From Pseudorasbora parva (taxonomy: Eukaryota; Chordata; Actinopteri; Cypriniformes; Gobionidae), in contig NC_090184.1 in NCBI RefSeq assembly GCF_024679245.1, positions 18,571,644 to 18,635,643 of the forward strand: 64,000 bases of DNA, written 5' to 3'. Numbering within the stretch: the first letter of the stretch is position 1; every line of letters starts with the position of its first letter. Shown piece by piece: positions 39,705 to 50,217 of this stretch. The notes beneath the pieces are model-generated. The model was not told the origin of the DNA, did not search any database, and saw nothing but the letters and a program-made list of their open reading frames with translations. A program made the translations under genes and the position numbers.

Positions 39705-40372
39705 AGGTGCACTATGTAGTATTTTTTCAGTAAAATATCCAAAAACCACTAGGCCAGTGTTATATATTTTGTTCAGTTGAGTTCTTACACTATCCCAAAT
39801 GTTTCCAACTATTTGTAAATTGTGAGAAAATTGCTATTTTAAACAAGGACCCAGGAAGTTTCAGCAACGTCCTGTTCCCATTCACGAAGTCGCCTGTCAA
39901 TCGCGTCATATCTGCGTTACCCTTGGTTTTATTCTGTAGAAGTGCTTTTCTCTTAACTGTGTGAACATGTCACAGCAGCGCAGAACGAACGCGCAGAGTA
40001 ACATCATAACATCATTTTAAACACTTAAATGTTTCTAATATGATAAACCGAGCTGTATTACCTTATACTCATGAAAAGGGGAAATAGTGCCCGTCCCGTC
40101 ATAATAAAAGTCCCGGTGCTCGCGAACCGTGTGTTTGTATAACAATCGCTCCAGCAGCCGTGCTCCGCTCCACAACACTCGGTCCTGCTCTGCTTTACAC
40201 TACAGTAAAGTTAATCACCGCTTACATGAACATGATTTCTGCCCGTGTCCTATTTTCCACCGGCTGTGAGGTGAAGACCACATGTCTGCTGCGCTCAAAC
40301 TTGGCATCATCCAACTACACCTTTGTTTTGAATAGGCACCCTCCAGTGGACGGAAAGTTGCATAGTGCACCT
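39705..40372. mobile_element. TTAA-flanked element T2
   Basis: TTAA at 39701-39704 and 40373-40376. Ends AGGTGCACTATGTAG / GCATAGTGCACCT. Non-coding. Confidence 0.75.
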
Positions 40373-40702
40373 TTAATAGGCACCATCATACTTCCTTAAA
40401 AAATACATTCCTGCAAACTTACAATCATAATGAAATGTCCCTTCACAATAGATAATGCTTTTACAATGAACTCTGTATGGCAGGTAATCTGTTCAATAAA
40501 ATAGGCTACCTTTTTCACTCAGTTCTCCCCATCTCCGCAAGAATCCAAGGCTATGTTGATTCTCGTTTTATTATAAGTTAAATGTCGCTTCTCTTTTTCC
40601 CAGCAGATTCTGTTCGGCAGTTTTTTAAAATGGTGACTCCCCGGAGGTAAAGTGTCACGGTTGTTTCTATGTTAGTCTGTTCTGTTTTAGTTTACTGTTC
40701 TT

Positions 40703-41855
40703 GGCTGCATTTCCCGAAACCTTTTTAACACTACGTCATTCTTAAGTTATACCTTAAGGTATCCCTTAACGTTAATATGCGTTTCCCGAAACAAACTTAG
40801 TTAAGAATACTTTCTTTAAGTCCTACTTTCGTAAGGTTGGTCTGGACCACTCTTAGCTAAACCTTATCACTATTGACAGTTCATTGCACTAGTGACCACC
40901 ACTCTGCAAAACATTTATTTATATGTCAGTCTATACGAATATAATTCCGAAGTTGTAATATACACCCAGTGTTCAATTAGGCTAGTTGAAATGTTTTTTG
41001 TTTTTGTTTGTTTTTTTATGCAAGGATTAAAATTGTCATAAAAAATTTCATTACAAACACTAATGGTTGTTAGATTTTTAATGATATTATCCAAAGGTAC
41101 ATCAGGTGGCAAACCATTAGACATGAAAAGTTTAGGAGCCTATTTAAAGGGAATGATTGTGGAGGGGAGTTTACGGCGCAGTCCTCTGGGCCATTTAGTG
41201 TATTTCATCCATTAAAACTTTAGTCCCCTGGCTACCATGTCAGAAGCTGCTTTTAAAAAATAAATTTTGCCTACCACGACAGAAAATTCAGCAGCTTTTA
41301 GATCTTGTTGGACAGACTTTGTCGAGACAAACTGGATGGAGCTACCCCCTCAGGCCTGAAATCCAGCTGCTGGCGGCTCTCCTCTTTCTTTCTTTTTTCT
41401 CCGCCATAGTAGCGGCTGATTATATGTTTTGTGTGTTGTGTTTTTATTGACTAGGCCATCTAATAATATAAATTAGTTATTTACACAATAATGTGATGTG
41501 GCTGCTGCATGGGCAATCATGGTTGTGGAGTAAATCAAGACACTATGGGAAATATATTGTAATAATTTAAATTACGCGTGATGCTCATTGCTGGTTCGTG
41601 CACTCATTTCAGAATTATGTAAAAATTTAGGTGCAATTTTGTATGATAAATAAAAGTTAAACTATTTCTAAAGTGCTTCTTTTATAAAGAACATTTTTTC
41701 GCATAACGCTAACATCGCACTTAAGAAGGCATACCTTAAGGAACCTACTCAGGTATAGTTCGGGGAACACACCTAGAAAGGGCATACCTTCAGTTAAGTT
41801 ATACCTTAGAGTCTTTGTAGCGTGCTGAGAGACAACGTTATTGGGAAATGCAGCC
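40703..41855 (+). mobile_element. Harbinger-like element remnant
   Basis: Inverted ends GGCTGCATTTCCCGAAA and TTGGGAAATGCAGCC. Sub-terminal repeats around TTATACCTTAAGG recur near the right end. At 41290-41390 the plus strand reads LLDLVGQTLSRQ then LRPEIQLLAALLFLS, resembling the N-terminal part of Harbinger/HARBI1-type transposases. Most of the gene is gone. Confidence 0.55.
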
Positions 41856-41996
41856 CTGTTCGATCCATACAGAACCGAACAGAAGGACCAATGAAATCAT
41901 CAGGGCGGGCTTTAGACGAGGACAGATGATAAACAGTAAATCATCCACATTATCAAAGGCGCTTTTATTATATTTGTTCAAATCTTAAATGGAGAG

Positions 41997-42366
41997 TGTA
42001 ACAAGTTCGATATAGTGAGGAAGGAAGAGGACACGGGGGTCGGCAGGACTGTTGATGCTCTTTATTCTCAATAACTTAAATCAATAAACGTGCACGCTTC
42101 AGCGTGTGTTTGTCTCTGTATAGCTCAGTTTCGCTTCCGGGTCACGCACTTCCGGCTTCCGGATATCTCAGGGTCTCCTCGCATCAACAGTCCGACTCTC
42201 TCTCTTCTCGGTCTCCGGTTCCGCTGGTGTTTTATCCCGTCTCCGCGCTCATTACTAGAACAAGAGACAGGTGTTATTAATCTGCGTCCAACCCAGTCAC
42301 TTACCGCTCGTCCCGCGGCCCTCTCTCCCGCTGCAGACCTCGCTGAACCACGCCCCCCTTGCCACA
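41997..42366 (-). repeat. 3' LTR of the Gmr1-like element
   Basis: 370 bp, partner of 46730-47099. The minus-strand AATAAA at 42066-42061 is the likely polyadenylation signal. Confidence 0.97.
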
Positions 42367-45300
42367 TACCCCCACCGCCCGACTCAGGCCGGGGAGCCGT
42401 CCGGCCTGCAGCCCCCCCCCCCCCCCCCCATTTCTGGAGAGGAAATCGGCCACAGCCATCTGAGCACCCGGCCTGTGGACCACCTTGAACTTAAACGGCT
42501 GAAGAGCCAGATACCAACGGGTGATCCGCGCGTTGGTATCCTTCATGCGGTGGAGCCATTGGAGAGGAGCGTGGTCCGAACAGAGGGTGAACTCCCGCCC
42601 CAGGAGGTAATAGCGGAGGGTGAGAACGGCCCATCTGATGGCCAAACACTCCTTTTCTATGGTGCTGTACTTAGCTTCTCTCTTGGAGAGCTTACGGCTA
42701 ATGTACAGCACCGGCCGCTCTCCCCCCTCCACCTCCTGGGCCAGGACTGCGCCCAGCCCCCTGTCCGACGCGTCAGTCTGCAACAAGAAAGGGAGAGAAA
42801 AGTCAGGGGAGTGTAACAGCGGCCCGCCACATAGGGCAGCCTTTACTTGGGTAAAAGCCTGTTGACACGGCTCCGTCCACTGGACCGTATCTGGTAGCCC
42901 CTTTCTAGTAAGATCAGTCAAAGGGCTGGTGAGGTCCGAATAATTTGGTATAAACCGTCTATAATATCCCGCCAGCCCCAAGAACTGTCTTACCTCCTTT
43001 TTGGTCTTGGGCCTCGGACAGGTTGCAATTGCGGCAGTCTTATCAATTTGGGGACGCACCTGCCCATGACCCAAGTGGAAGCCCAGATACCTTACTTCCA
43101 CCCGCCCAATCGCACACTTCTTCGGATTGGCCGTGAGCCCCGCTCTCCTCAGCGACCTCAGGACCGCCCTCACATGCTGCATATGCCGCTGCCAGTCGTG
43201 ACTATAAATCACTATGTCATCTAGGTACGCAGCAGCATATGCAGCATGGGGACGCAAAATCCTATCCATGAGTCGCTGGAAGGTCGCGGGCGCCCCGAAC
43301 AAGCCGAACGGAAGCGTGACAAATTGGTGTAATCCGAACGGCGTGGTGAAAGCTGTTTTTTCTTTGGACAATGGAGACAAGGGGATCTGCCAATAGCCCT
43401 TTGTTAAGTCCAGTGTCGAATAAAATCGAGCCGAGCCTAACCGATCAAGCAATTCGTCAACCCGTGGCATTGGATACGCGTCGAACTTCGACACAGCGTT
43501 CACCTTGCGGTAGTCCACACAGAACCTGACCGAGCCGTCCGTCTTGGGGACCAAGACTATCGGGCTCGCCCAGTCACTGTTGGACTCCTCGATTACTCCC
43601 ATGTCGAGCATTGCGCCTAATTCGTCCTGAACTACTTTTTTCTTGTGTTCAGGCAAGCGATACGGCCGGCTGCGAACTACCACGCCCGGCTCGGTCTCGA
43701 TATGGTGCTGAATCAAGTCGGTACGTCCCGGTAGGGGCGAGAACACGTCAGCGAACTCCGCTTGCAACTTCGATAAATCAGCGAGTTGTAACGGTGAGAG
43801 GTGGTCTCCCCCAGGGGCCAGCGCGACTGATTGCGCCTTAATGCTCGCCTCTGGCCCGAGATCATCCTCTCCCCCGATCACCGTTGCCAACAACACCGAT
43901 TCCACCTCATTCCATTTTTTCAGCAGATTGAGGTGGTATATTTGACGTGCCCCGTTCCTATCGGATCGTATCACTTCATAATCGAGCTCTCCTATCTGTC
44001 GTGCGACCTCAAACGGCCCCTGCCACTTCGACATTAATTTTGAGCTCGAGGTTGGGAGTAGAACGAGCACTTTCTCTCCCGGTGTGAATTTGCGCAGTTT
44101 AGTACCCCTGTTATATGACCGGCTCTGGCGGTCCTGGGCTTGCAACAAATTCTCCCTAGATAGCCGCCCCAATGTGTGGAGTTTTGTTCGCAAGTCCATG
44201 ACGTACTGAATTTCGTTTTTGGCCAACGACGGCCCCTCCTCCCAAGTTTCTCGTAGGACGTCCAGCACCCCCCGTGGCTGACGCCCGTAGAGAAGCTCGA
44301 AGGGGGAAAACCCCGTGGAGGCTTGCGGGACCTCGCGCACAGCAAATAAGAGGGGTTCTAACCACCGATCCCAATTCTTGGCGTCTTCTTGTACGAATTT
44401 ACGGATCATGGATTTAAGAGTGCGATTAAATCGTTCGACCAACCCGTCTGTTTGTGGGTGATAGACGCTGGTTCGAATGGATTTAATGCCCAATAATCCA
44501 TACAATTCGCTTAACGTGCGTGACATAAACGCCGTGCCTTGATCAGTGAGGATTTCTTTCGGAATCCCCACCCGGGAGATTAAACGAAACAGTGCGTCCG
44601 CAACACTCTTCGCCGAGATGTTGCGGAGAGCCACTGCTTCCGGGTATCGTGTTGCGTAGTCCACGATAACTAGCGCAAAACGATGCCCGCGTGCGGATCG
44701 TTCTAATGGCCCGATGAGGTCCATCGCAATTCTCTCGAAGGGGACCTGCATTAATGGAAGGGGGCGCAATGGCGCTTTTGGGGCGGCCAGTGGGTTCACC
44801 AACTGACATTCAGGACAAGACGCGCACCACCTGCGCACATTGTCATAAATGCCTGGCCAAAAGAATCGGGTCATTAAACGATTCAGCGTGGCCGCCTGTC
44901 CCAGGTGGCCCGCCATCGGGTTAGAATGAGCCGCCTGAAAAAGCATTTCCCGGCGGCTCTTTGGTACTAACAATTGGGTTGTATCCATTTTTGTCTGAGC
45001 GTCTTGGGTCACTCGATACAACCTATCTTTAATTATGGCGAAATAAGGATACGTGACGGGCAATGCGGGTTGGAGGGACTGACCGTCGATCGTGCGGACC
45101 TGCTGAAACGCATGTTTTAGCGTCTCGTCTTGAGACTGCTCCAGAGGGAAGTCATCGCGGTCCGAGAGAATCAGTCTCTCAACCCCGCTCGGTTCCTCTG
45201 AAGCCGTTCCCAAGGGCCCCGTATCAGCCTCGCCAACCTGCACTCGCACCGCCCCGTTCCTAGCCTTGTTTTCCCAAGCGGCATCCGCGCACAACGACCC

Positions 45301-46686
45301 CAATAACGCCGAAAAGGCGGGCCAATTCGTCCCCAGAATTAGCGGATGCCGGAGGTGGGGACTAACCGCCACCTCAACACTATGCTTTTCTCCCCTAAAC
45401 TGTATCGTGACTGGGACAATCGGATATTCCACCACATCCCCGTGCACACACCGCACCTTAACCACGCGGCTTGTATCCAACGCCCCAGGCTGAATCAGGC
45501 TTTGATGGATCGAGGTTTGGTTACATCCTGAATCCACCAAGGCCTGATATGTACCCCCCTTGATACTTACAGGAATTTGGTACTCTCCTGCTTGATCGGG
45601 GGTGGTCCGCTGGACGTCCGGGATCCGGATCATTGTTCCGATGTCCATCATCGGACATCGGTCCACAAAATGATCCGGATCACCGCACCGCCAGCAGGCC
45701 AGCCCAGGCCTACCCGCCGCCCCGGCGGCGGGGAGTGGGTTGGAGGCTGAGCGCGGATAGGGGCCGGAACCGGAGCCATAGTCACTACCAGTCCCCAGCG
45801 GCCCCGCCCCCCTGGGCGGGACCCGCGAACTCCCAGACGGTCCAAGGCCCATCCCACCCCGGCCTCTGGGGGGAACGCGAGGAGGGCCTGGAGGGCGGGA
45901 CCTGGGGAGAGGGACAGGTCGAGAGAGAGAGAGAGAAGGGGGAGAGAGAGAGGGAGAAGTTAGTGGGGGTGCGCCGACCCCCGGGCACGCCACCAGGTGG
46001 TCCTCCGCCAAATTGATGGCCGTCTCCAGCGACGTGGGCCGGTGGCACTGGACCCACTCGGCGGTCTTCCTGGGGAGCCGAGTGATGAACTGCTCCAGCA
46101 CCACCAGATCGACGACATGGTCCACGTCGCTGCCGCCGGCCAGCAGCCATCTGCGGCACTCGTCCCGGAGCTGTTGGGCCAGTGCGAAGGGTCGACCGGA
46201 CTCGCCCCACTCCAGGGAGCGGAAACGCTGGCGGTGTTGTTCTGGGGTCCGGCCGACCCGCTGAAGGATGGCCCGCTTCAGATCATCATAGTCCAGGAGG
46301 TTCGCAACCGGTAGATGTTGCGCGGCCGCCTGGGCTTCGCCTGATAGCAGAGGGATGAGGCGCACCGGCCACTGTGCCCGGGGCCACCCGCAGGCCTCCG
46401 CGGCTTTTTGGAAGAGATCCACGAAGGCCTCGGGGTCATCTTCCGGCCCCATCTTCTGTAGGGGCACGTGCACCGGTGCGCTGGCCCGCCCAGCGGCCTC
46501 GGCGCGAACCTCCCGGTCCATCCAGCTCCGGAACTGCTCGCGGTCCTCTTGCTGGCCTTGGACTATGGCCGCGAAGCGGCGCTCCTGTTCAGTCCGAAGG
46601 TCCAGCAACGCCGTGTGATGTTCCTGGTGGGGGGCCGCGAGCGAGGTGATGATCTCCGCAAATGGCGAGGCGGAGGGCGTTGTCAT
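42301..46686 (-). CDS. Gag-Pol polyprotein of Gmr1-like retrotransposon, 1461 aa, integrase before RT
   Basis: The start is taken as MTTPSASPFAE at 46686, 25 bases after the primer site; an upstream open stretch reaches into the LTR. The capsid region (about 80-235) ends in SCAN-like sequence (LVVLEQFITRLP, WVQCHRP). A Pro/Arg/Gly-rich linker leads to a CX2CX4HX4C knuckle (331-344). The protease has DSG at 385-387. The integrase has a zinc finger (H587, H594, C624, C627), the DDE triad D656, D715, E751 with the canonical 35-residue spacing, and a GPF-type module near 890. RT follows, with LDLTKGYWQIPL (D1093) and YLDD at 1154-1157. RNase H has D1305, E1344, D1371. There is no stop or frameshift. 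The last roughly 40 residues, after ADFLSRNG, run through the poly-G tract into the LTR and are probably not functional. Confidence 0.93.
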   Translation of the reverse strand: MTTPSASPFAEIITSLAAPHQEHHTALLDLRTEQERRFAAIVQGQQEDREQFRSWMDREVRAEAAGRASAPVHVPLQKMGPEDDPEAFVDLFQKAAEACGWPRAQWPVRLIPLLSGEAQAAAQHLPVANLLDYDDLKRAILQRVGRTPEQHRQRFRSLEWGESGRPFALAQQLRDECRRWLLAGGSDVDHVVDLVVLEQFITRLPRKTAEWVQCHRPTSLETAINLAEDHLVACPGVGAPPLTSPSLSPPSLSLSRPVPLPRSRPPGPPRVPPRGRGGMGLGPSGSSRVPPRGAGPLGTGSDYGSGSGPYPRSASNPLPAAGAAGRPGLACWRCGDPDHFVDRCPMMDIGTMIRIPDVQRTTPDQAGEYQIPVSIKGGTYQALVDSGCNQTSIHQSLIQPGALDTSRVVKVRCVHGDVVEYPIVPVTIQFRGEKHSVEVAVSPHLRHPLILGTNWPAFSALLGSLCADAAWENKARNGAVRVQVGEADTGPLGTASEEPSGVERLILSDRDDFPLEQSQDETLKHAFQQVRTIDGQSLQPALPVTYPYFAIIKDRLYRVTQDAQTKMDTTQLLVPKSRREMLFQAAHSNPMAGHLGQAATLNRLMTRFFWPGIYDNVRRWCASCPECQLVNPLAAPKAPLRPLPLMQVPFERIAMDLIGPLERSARGHRFALVIVDYATRYPEAVALRNISAKSVADALFRLISRVGIPKEILTDQGTAFMSRTLSELYGLLGIKSIRTSVYHPQTDGLVERFNRTLKSMIRKFVQEDAKNWDRWLEPLLFAVREVPQASTGFSPFELLYGRQPRGVLDVLRETWEEGPSLAKNEIQYVMDLRTKLHTLGRLSRENLLQAQDRQSRSYNRGTKLRKFTPGEKVLVLLPTSSSKLMSKWQGPFEVARQIGELDYEVIRSDRNGARQIYHLNLLKKWNEVESVLLATVIGGEDDLGPEASIKAQSVALAPGGDHLSPLQLADLSKLQAEFADVFSPLPGRTDLIQHHIETEPGVVVRSRPYRLPEHKKKVVQDELGAMLDMGVIEESNSDWASPIVLVPKTDGSVRFCVDYRKVNAVSKFDAYPMPRVDELLDRLGSARFYSTLDLTKGYWQIPLSPLSKEKTAFTTPFGLHQFVTLPFGLFGAPATFQRLMDRILRPHAAYAAAYLDDIVIYSHDWQRHMQHVRAVLRSLRRAGLTANPKKCAIGRVEVRYLGFHLGHGQVRPQIDKTAAIATCPRPKTKKEVRQFLGLAGYYRRFIPNYSDLTSPLTDLTRKGLPDTVQWTEPCQQAFTQVKAALCGGPLLHSPDFSLPFLLQTDASDRGLGAVLAQEVEGGERPVLYISRKLSKREAKYSTIEKECLAIRWAVLTLRYYLLGREFTLCSDHAPLQWLHRMKDTNARITRWYLALQPFKFKVVHRPGAQMAVADFLSRNGGGGGGLQAGRLPGLSRAVGVCGKGGVVQRGLQRERGPRDER
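42367..42380 (-). promoter_or_regulatory. Polypurine tract before the 3' LTR
   Basis: The minus strand reads GGGCGGTGGGGGTA directly before TGTGG of the 3' LTR, the expected plus-strand priming site. A pure run of 18 G lies about 45 bases further upstream (42429-42412). Confidence 0.6.
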
Positions 46687-46710
46687 GGCGGCGGCTCTGT
46701 CCTGCTTCCT

Positions 46711-46728
46711 TCCCGGGTTTCGGCACCA
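46711..46728 (-). promoter_or_regulatory. Primer-binding site complementary to tRNA-Phe
   Basis: On the minus strand, one base after the 5' LTR, TGGTGCCGAAACCCGGGA is complementary over 18 bases to the 3' end of eukaryotic tRNA-Phe, including CCA. The tRNA match is from memory of that tRNA. Confidence 0.85.
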
Positions 46729-46729
46729 G

Positions 46730-47099
46730 TGTAACAAGTTCGATATAGTGAGGAAGGAAGAGGACACGGGGGTCGGCAGGACTGTTGATGCTCTTTATTC
46801 TCAATAACTTAAATCAATAAACGTGCACGCTTCAGCGTGTGTTTGTCTCTGTATAGCTCAGTTTCGCTTCCGGGTCACGCACTTCCGGCTTCCGGATATC
46901 TCAGGGTCTCCTCGCATCAACAGTCCGACTCTCTCTCTTCTCGGTCTCCGGTTCCGCTGGTGTTTTATCCCGTCTCCGCGCTCATTACTAGAACAAGAGA
47001 CAGGTGTTATTAATCTGCGTCCAACCCACTCACTTACCGCTCGTCCCGCGGCCCTCTCTCCCGCTGCAGACCTCGCTGAACCACGCCCCCCTTGCCACA
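46730..47099 (-). repeat. 5' LTR of the Gmr1-like element
   Basis: 370 bp, identical to the other LTR except C at 47029 versus G at 42296. Read on the minus strand it starts TGTGGCAAGG and ends TTACA. It contains an AATAAA on that strand (near 46794-46799). Confidence 0.97.
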
Positions 47100-47643
47100 G
47101 AGAGCTTGTTTGTATATGCATTCACTTTCACAATTTCTCTCTGAAATGATGATCATGTTGGTAAGAAACTGTGTATCCTTAAATTCTTTTCTTTTTTACA
47201 ACACCTGCAAAGATCATTTATTTCAGCGCACGTGCAGATAGAGTTGCCAAGTTTTACAACATAACCAGTCAACTACCAGCCCTCAACAATAGCTTCTCTG
47301 TGGTTCTCCGGGAAAAAATGGTGTTTGGGGGGTAAAATGTGTGTTATTTTGGCTAGGTTGCCCGCTAAAATTCGCACTCATGGGTCTATATATAACATAA
47401 TAGTCGATTTAACCCGCGGACATGGAAAACAACCCACAGGAAAAAACATGGACTTGGCAACACAGTGAAGTTGAACTCTGTTGACATTTGACAACTACGT
47501 AATGCGTCGCTTCGTTGCTCTGATTGGTTGTAGGTCTGTCTAATTGATGTCTTTCCTGGTTCGGATGAAACACGCCCCATAATCACAGCCCAATGGAGCA
47601 GAATCAGACTCTGACTAGAATTGAGTATGACCACGTCAGGCTA

Positions 47644-48224
47644 CTTTCACACACCATGAGTGTATTTATAACGCTGCCTTCACCTTCTATCAGAATTATC
47701 GTAAATGCAAGTTTCCTATAGGTTACAATTGCACATGAACGCCCTCTGAATGTCGTGTTCACCACTAAGTTCTTTTGATATCCAAATTGAGATGGGCATG
47801 CCATGAATTTTAAACATGTTGGCGGGGAGAACTACTGCTTTATTTGTTTTTTCCCCCACAACAGCTAGTCTTGTCATTAATGTAGTGCATATTTACATAT
47901 ACAAGTAATCATTTGAAGCCTATATGTTTTATAGGCTACACAGTAAAAATAGCCTGCATTTGACCGAAATTACAGAATCTGCGGAAAGATAGCATCAGAA
48001 ATGTTTAGGCTAGTTGTCAGTGCATGTGACACTACATCGCCTATAATGTTGGCTTTAATACGATTTTTGCAATAAATAAGCAAGAATAAACCTGGTGCCC
48101 TCCATGATTCCTTTTCATTTCAAGCACTTGAATGCAACAAGTTCTCGGCTTCTGATGTGGGAATTATGACATTTCCGATAGCAAGTGAAAGCAAGCCAAA
48201 AAAAAAGGAAAAAAAAGTGAAAGC
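47644..48224. other. Intergenic
   Basis: No gene recognised. Confidence 0.4.
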
Positions 48225-48320
48225 TAGCCTGGATGCCAGCCGAACTTAACCCCACCCACACATTTTTTAGGTCGGGCGGTTCGTATTCTGACTAGAATTG
48301 AGTATGACCACGTCAGGCTA
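48225..48320 (-). mobile_element. Element R, 96-bp internally deleted copy
   Basis: TAGCCTGGATGCC ... GACCACGTCAGGCTA, both family ends, flanked by the perfect 9-mer AGTGAAAGC at 48216-48224 and 48321-48329. It confirms the ends and duplication length seen at 8204-8985. Confidence 0.8.
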
Positions 48321-48663
48321 AGTGAAAGCAGCATAAGTCTGCACAATTACAATAATGTCTGTGCAAAATGCTGAGGTGCAGGGCTGCAGCAATTAATCTA
48401 TATAATTGATTATTATCGATTATGAAAATAATAAACAATAAATTGTGCAAAGAGTGCAAGTAGCTTTACAAAACCCATATGGAAAATAGTAGAGGACAAA
48501 TCGGGGGAAAGGTACATGTGCTGTGCTGATATGCCTTTACTTTGAAATGTTTTCCTCAGCATTTTATGGTTATATACATCCTTATCTGTAGATGTAAAAG
48601 TCCCGCGACTCATTGCGCGAGTATTTCCATTTAGCATATTCTGAAGTATCTTGTTAAACTTAA

Positions 48664-49436
48664 AGGGTTACTTCAGCGATTAGCATATGGCTTTGTATCA
48701 GTAGAAACCCTGGGGTATATTCAAATTATTGTGCTTTCCCCCCTCATATCTCCCTGAGACGAGAGATTTATGCATTTTATTTCTGGAAAAATTCCTCCTA
48801 TGATGCAAATTGACGATTTTTGCATCATAGGAGGAATGTTTACCCAGAGGCTAAAGACTACAGCCAGCAGAGGGAGCCATTTCCGCATGTTTTGAATCCG
48901 CGCATGGGGGATGGGAGATAACACTCAGCTTGCAGAGAGAGTTTAGGTTGCAGCTACAGGATCATTTAAACAGAGCTATGGTGAGCAATGTAAGTCTTTT
49001 AACTTCTCAAATTCATTTCTATGAAAGTTAAGCTTGCAAAGGCATGAACTGAAACGCGCCAGACTGAACTTGCGTTGTGAATGTATGCCGCGAGTGTAGT
49101 CGCGATTACCTCAGCTCTCATCACTCGTGCAGTAAGTGCTCAGTGCTGTGATACTCGCGCGGAGACTCAATCTTTATATTGAACAGACACGTTCAGTTTT
49201 TAATGTAGTGTCTTCTCTAACTCAGTCACATTAATAAAGTTGGTGGCGTTGGGAATGGCCTCACAGGGCAGCGAAGCATTCTGGGAATTGTAGTCTTTAA
49301 TCCCCATGGGACAAAAATACATTTTCGGTCTTTTCTCAGTCTAGAAGACACCAAATTCAAAAATAATTTCACATTTCTACTGCATTGATGACCCAGTTTA
49401 AATACAGATTCATCTTCCCAGCGCTGAAGTACCCCT
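48664..49436. mobile_element. TTAA-flanked element S
   Basis: TTAA at 48660-48663 and 49437-49440. Ends AGGGTTACTTCAGCG / CGCTGAAGTACCCCT. An inner perfect hairpin (TCCTCCTATGATGCAAA and its inverse) lies at about 48794-48836. Confidence 0.75.
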
Positions 49437-49440
49437 TTAA

Positions 49441-50213
49441 ATGGTTAGTTTGCCCAAAAAAAAAAAAAAAATGCATTAATGACTCACCCCAATGTCATTC
49501 CACACCCGTAAAACCTCTGTTCATCCTCGGTACACAGTTTAAGTAAGATATTTTATATTTAGTCCGACTCCGAGAGCTTTCTGTCCTTTGAATGTAAGTG
49601 TATGCCCACTTTATGTCCACGTCCAGAAGGTAATGAAAACATCATCAAAAAGTAGTCCATATGTGACATCAGTTGTTTAGTTAGACTCTTTGGAAGCATC
49701 GACAATACATTTTGGTCAAAAAAAATCCTTTATTCAGGATTGTCTTCTCTTCCGCGTTTGTTTTCAAACCTCAAATAAAGAATCAAACGGTCGTGAATCA
49801 GCAGATTGATTCGTGATTCATATCGCCAATGTCACATGATTTCAGCAGTTTGACACGCGATCTGAATCATCATGACCGTTTGATTCTTTATTTGAGGAAC
49901 ACTGAAGAGAAGACAATGCTGAATAAAGTCGTATTTTTTGTTATTTTTGGACCAAAATGTATTGTCTACGCTTCAAAAGAGTCTAACTAACCAACTGATG
50001 TGACGTATGGACTACTTTGAGAATGTTGTTATTACCTTCTGGACGTGGACAGCAAGTGGGCATACACTTACATTCAAAGGACAGAAAGCCCTCGGACTAA
50101 ATCTAAAATATATTAAAATGTGTTCCGATGATGAACGGAGGTCTTACGGGTGTGGAACGACATTGGGATGAGTCATTAATAAAAGAAATTTCATTTTTGG
50201 GTGAACTAAGCCT
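49441..50213. mobile_element. Palindromic TTAA element A, 773 bp
   Basis: Shares the TTAA at 49437-49440 with element S; other TTAA at 50214-50217. Ends ATGGTTAGTTTGCCC / GGGTGAACTAAGCCT, slightly diverged. Confidence 0.8.
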
Positions 50214-50217
50214 TTAA

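Larger units (their letters stand above)
41997..47099 (-). mobile_element. Intact Gmr1-like Ty3/gypsy LTR retrotransposon, 5103 bp
   Basis: Two 370-bp direct LTRs (TG...CA) enclose a tRNA-Phe primer-binding site and a single long Gag-Pol frame. The target duplication GAGAG lies at 41992-41996 and 47100-47104. The paralogous empty site is preserved in element R near 8750-8775. The domain order is capsid, zinc knuckle, protease, integrase, reverse transcriptase, RNase H. This differs from ordinary Ty3/gypsy (integrase last) and matches the Gmr1 group first known from cod. There is no envelope gene. The GC content is far above its surroundings. The near-identical LTRs and open frame indicate a recent insertion. 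Confidence 0.95.
41866..47643 (-). mobile_element. Element R, inverted copy split by the LTR retrotransposon
   Basis: Segments 41866-41996 and 47105-47643 are collinear with the reverse of 8204-8985. Its right end is the family terminus (GTCAGGCTA). The left end is truncated at the Harbinger-like element. Confidence 0.8.

Noticed and set aside
42090..42488. Plus-strand frames in and near the LTRs (also at 46823-47149)
   Set aside because: They run antisense through LTR and Pol sequence, repeat in both LTRs, and match no protein.
46711..46728. tRNA-Phe gene fragment
   Set aside because: Only the 18-base 3' end is present and it lies exactly one base from the LTR, so it is the primer-binding site.
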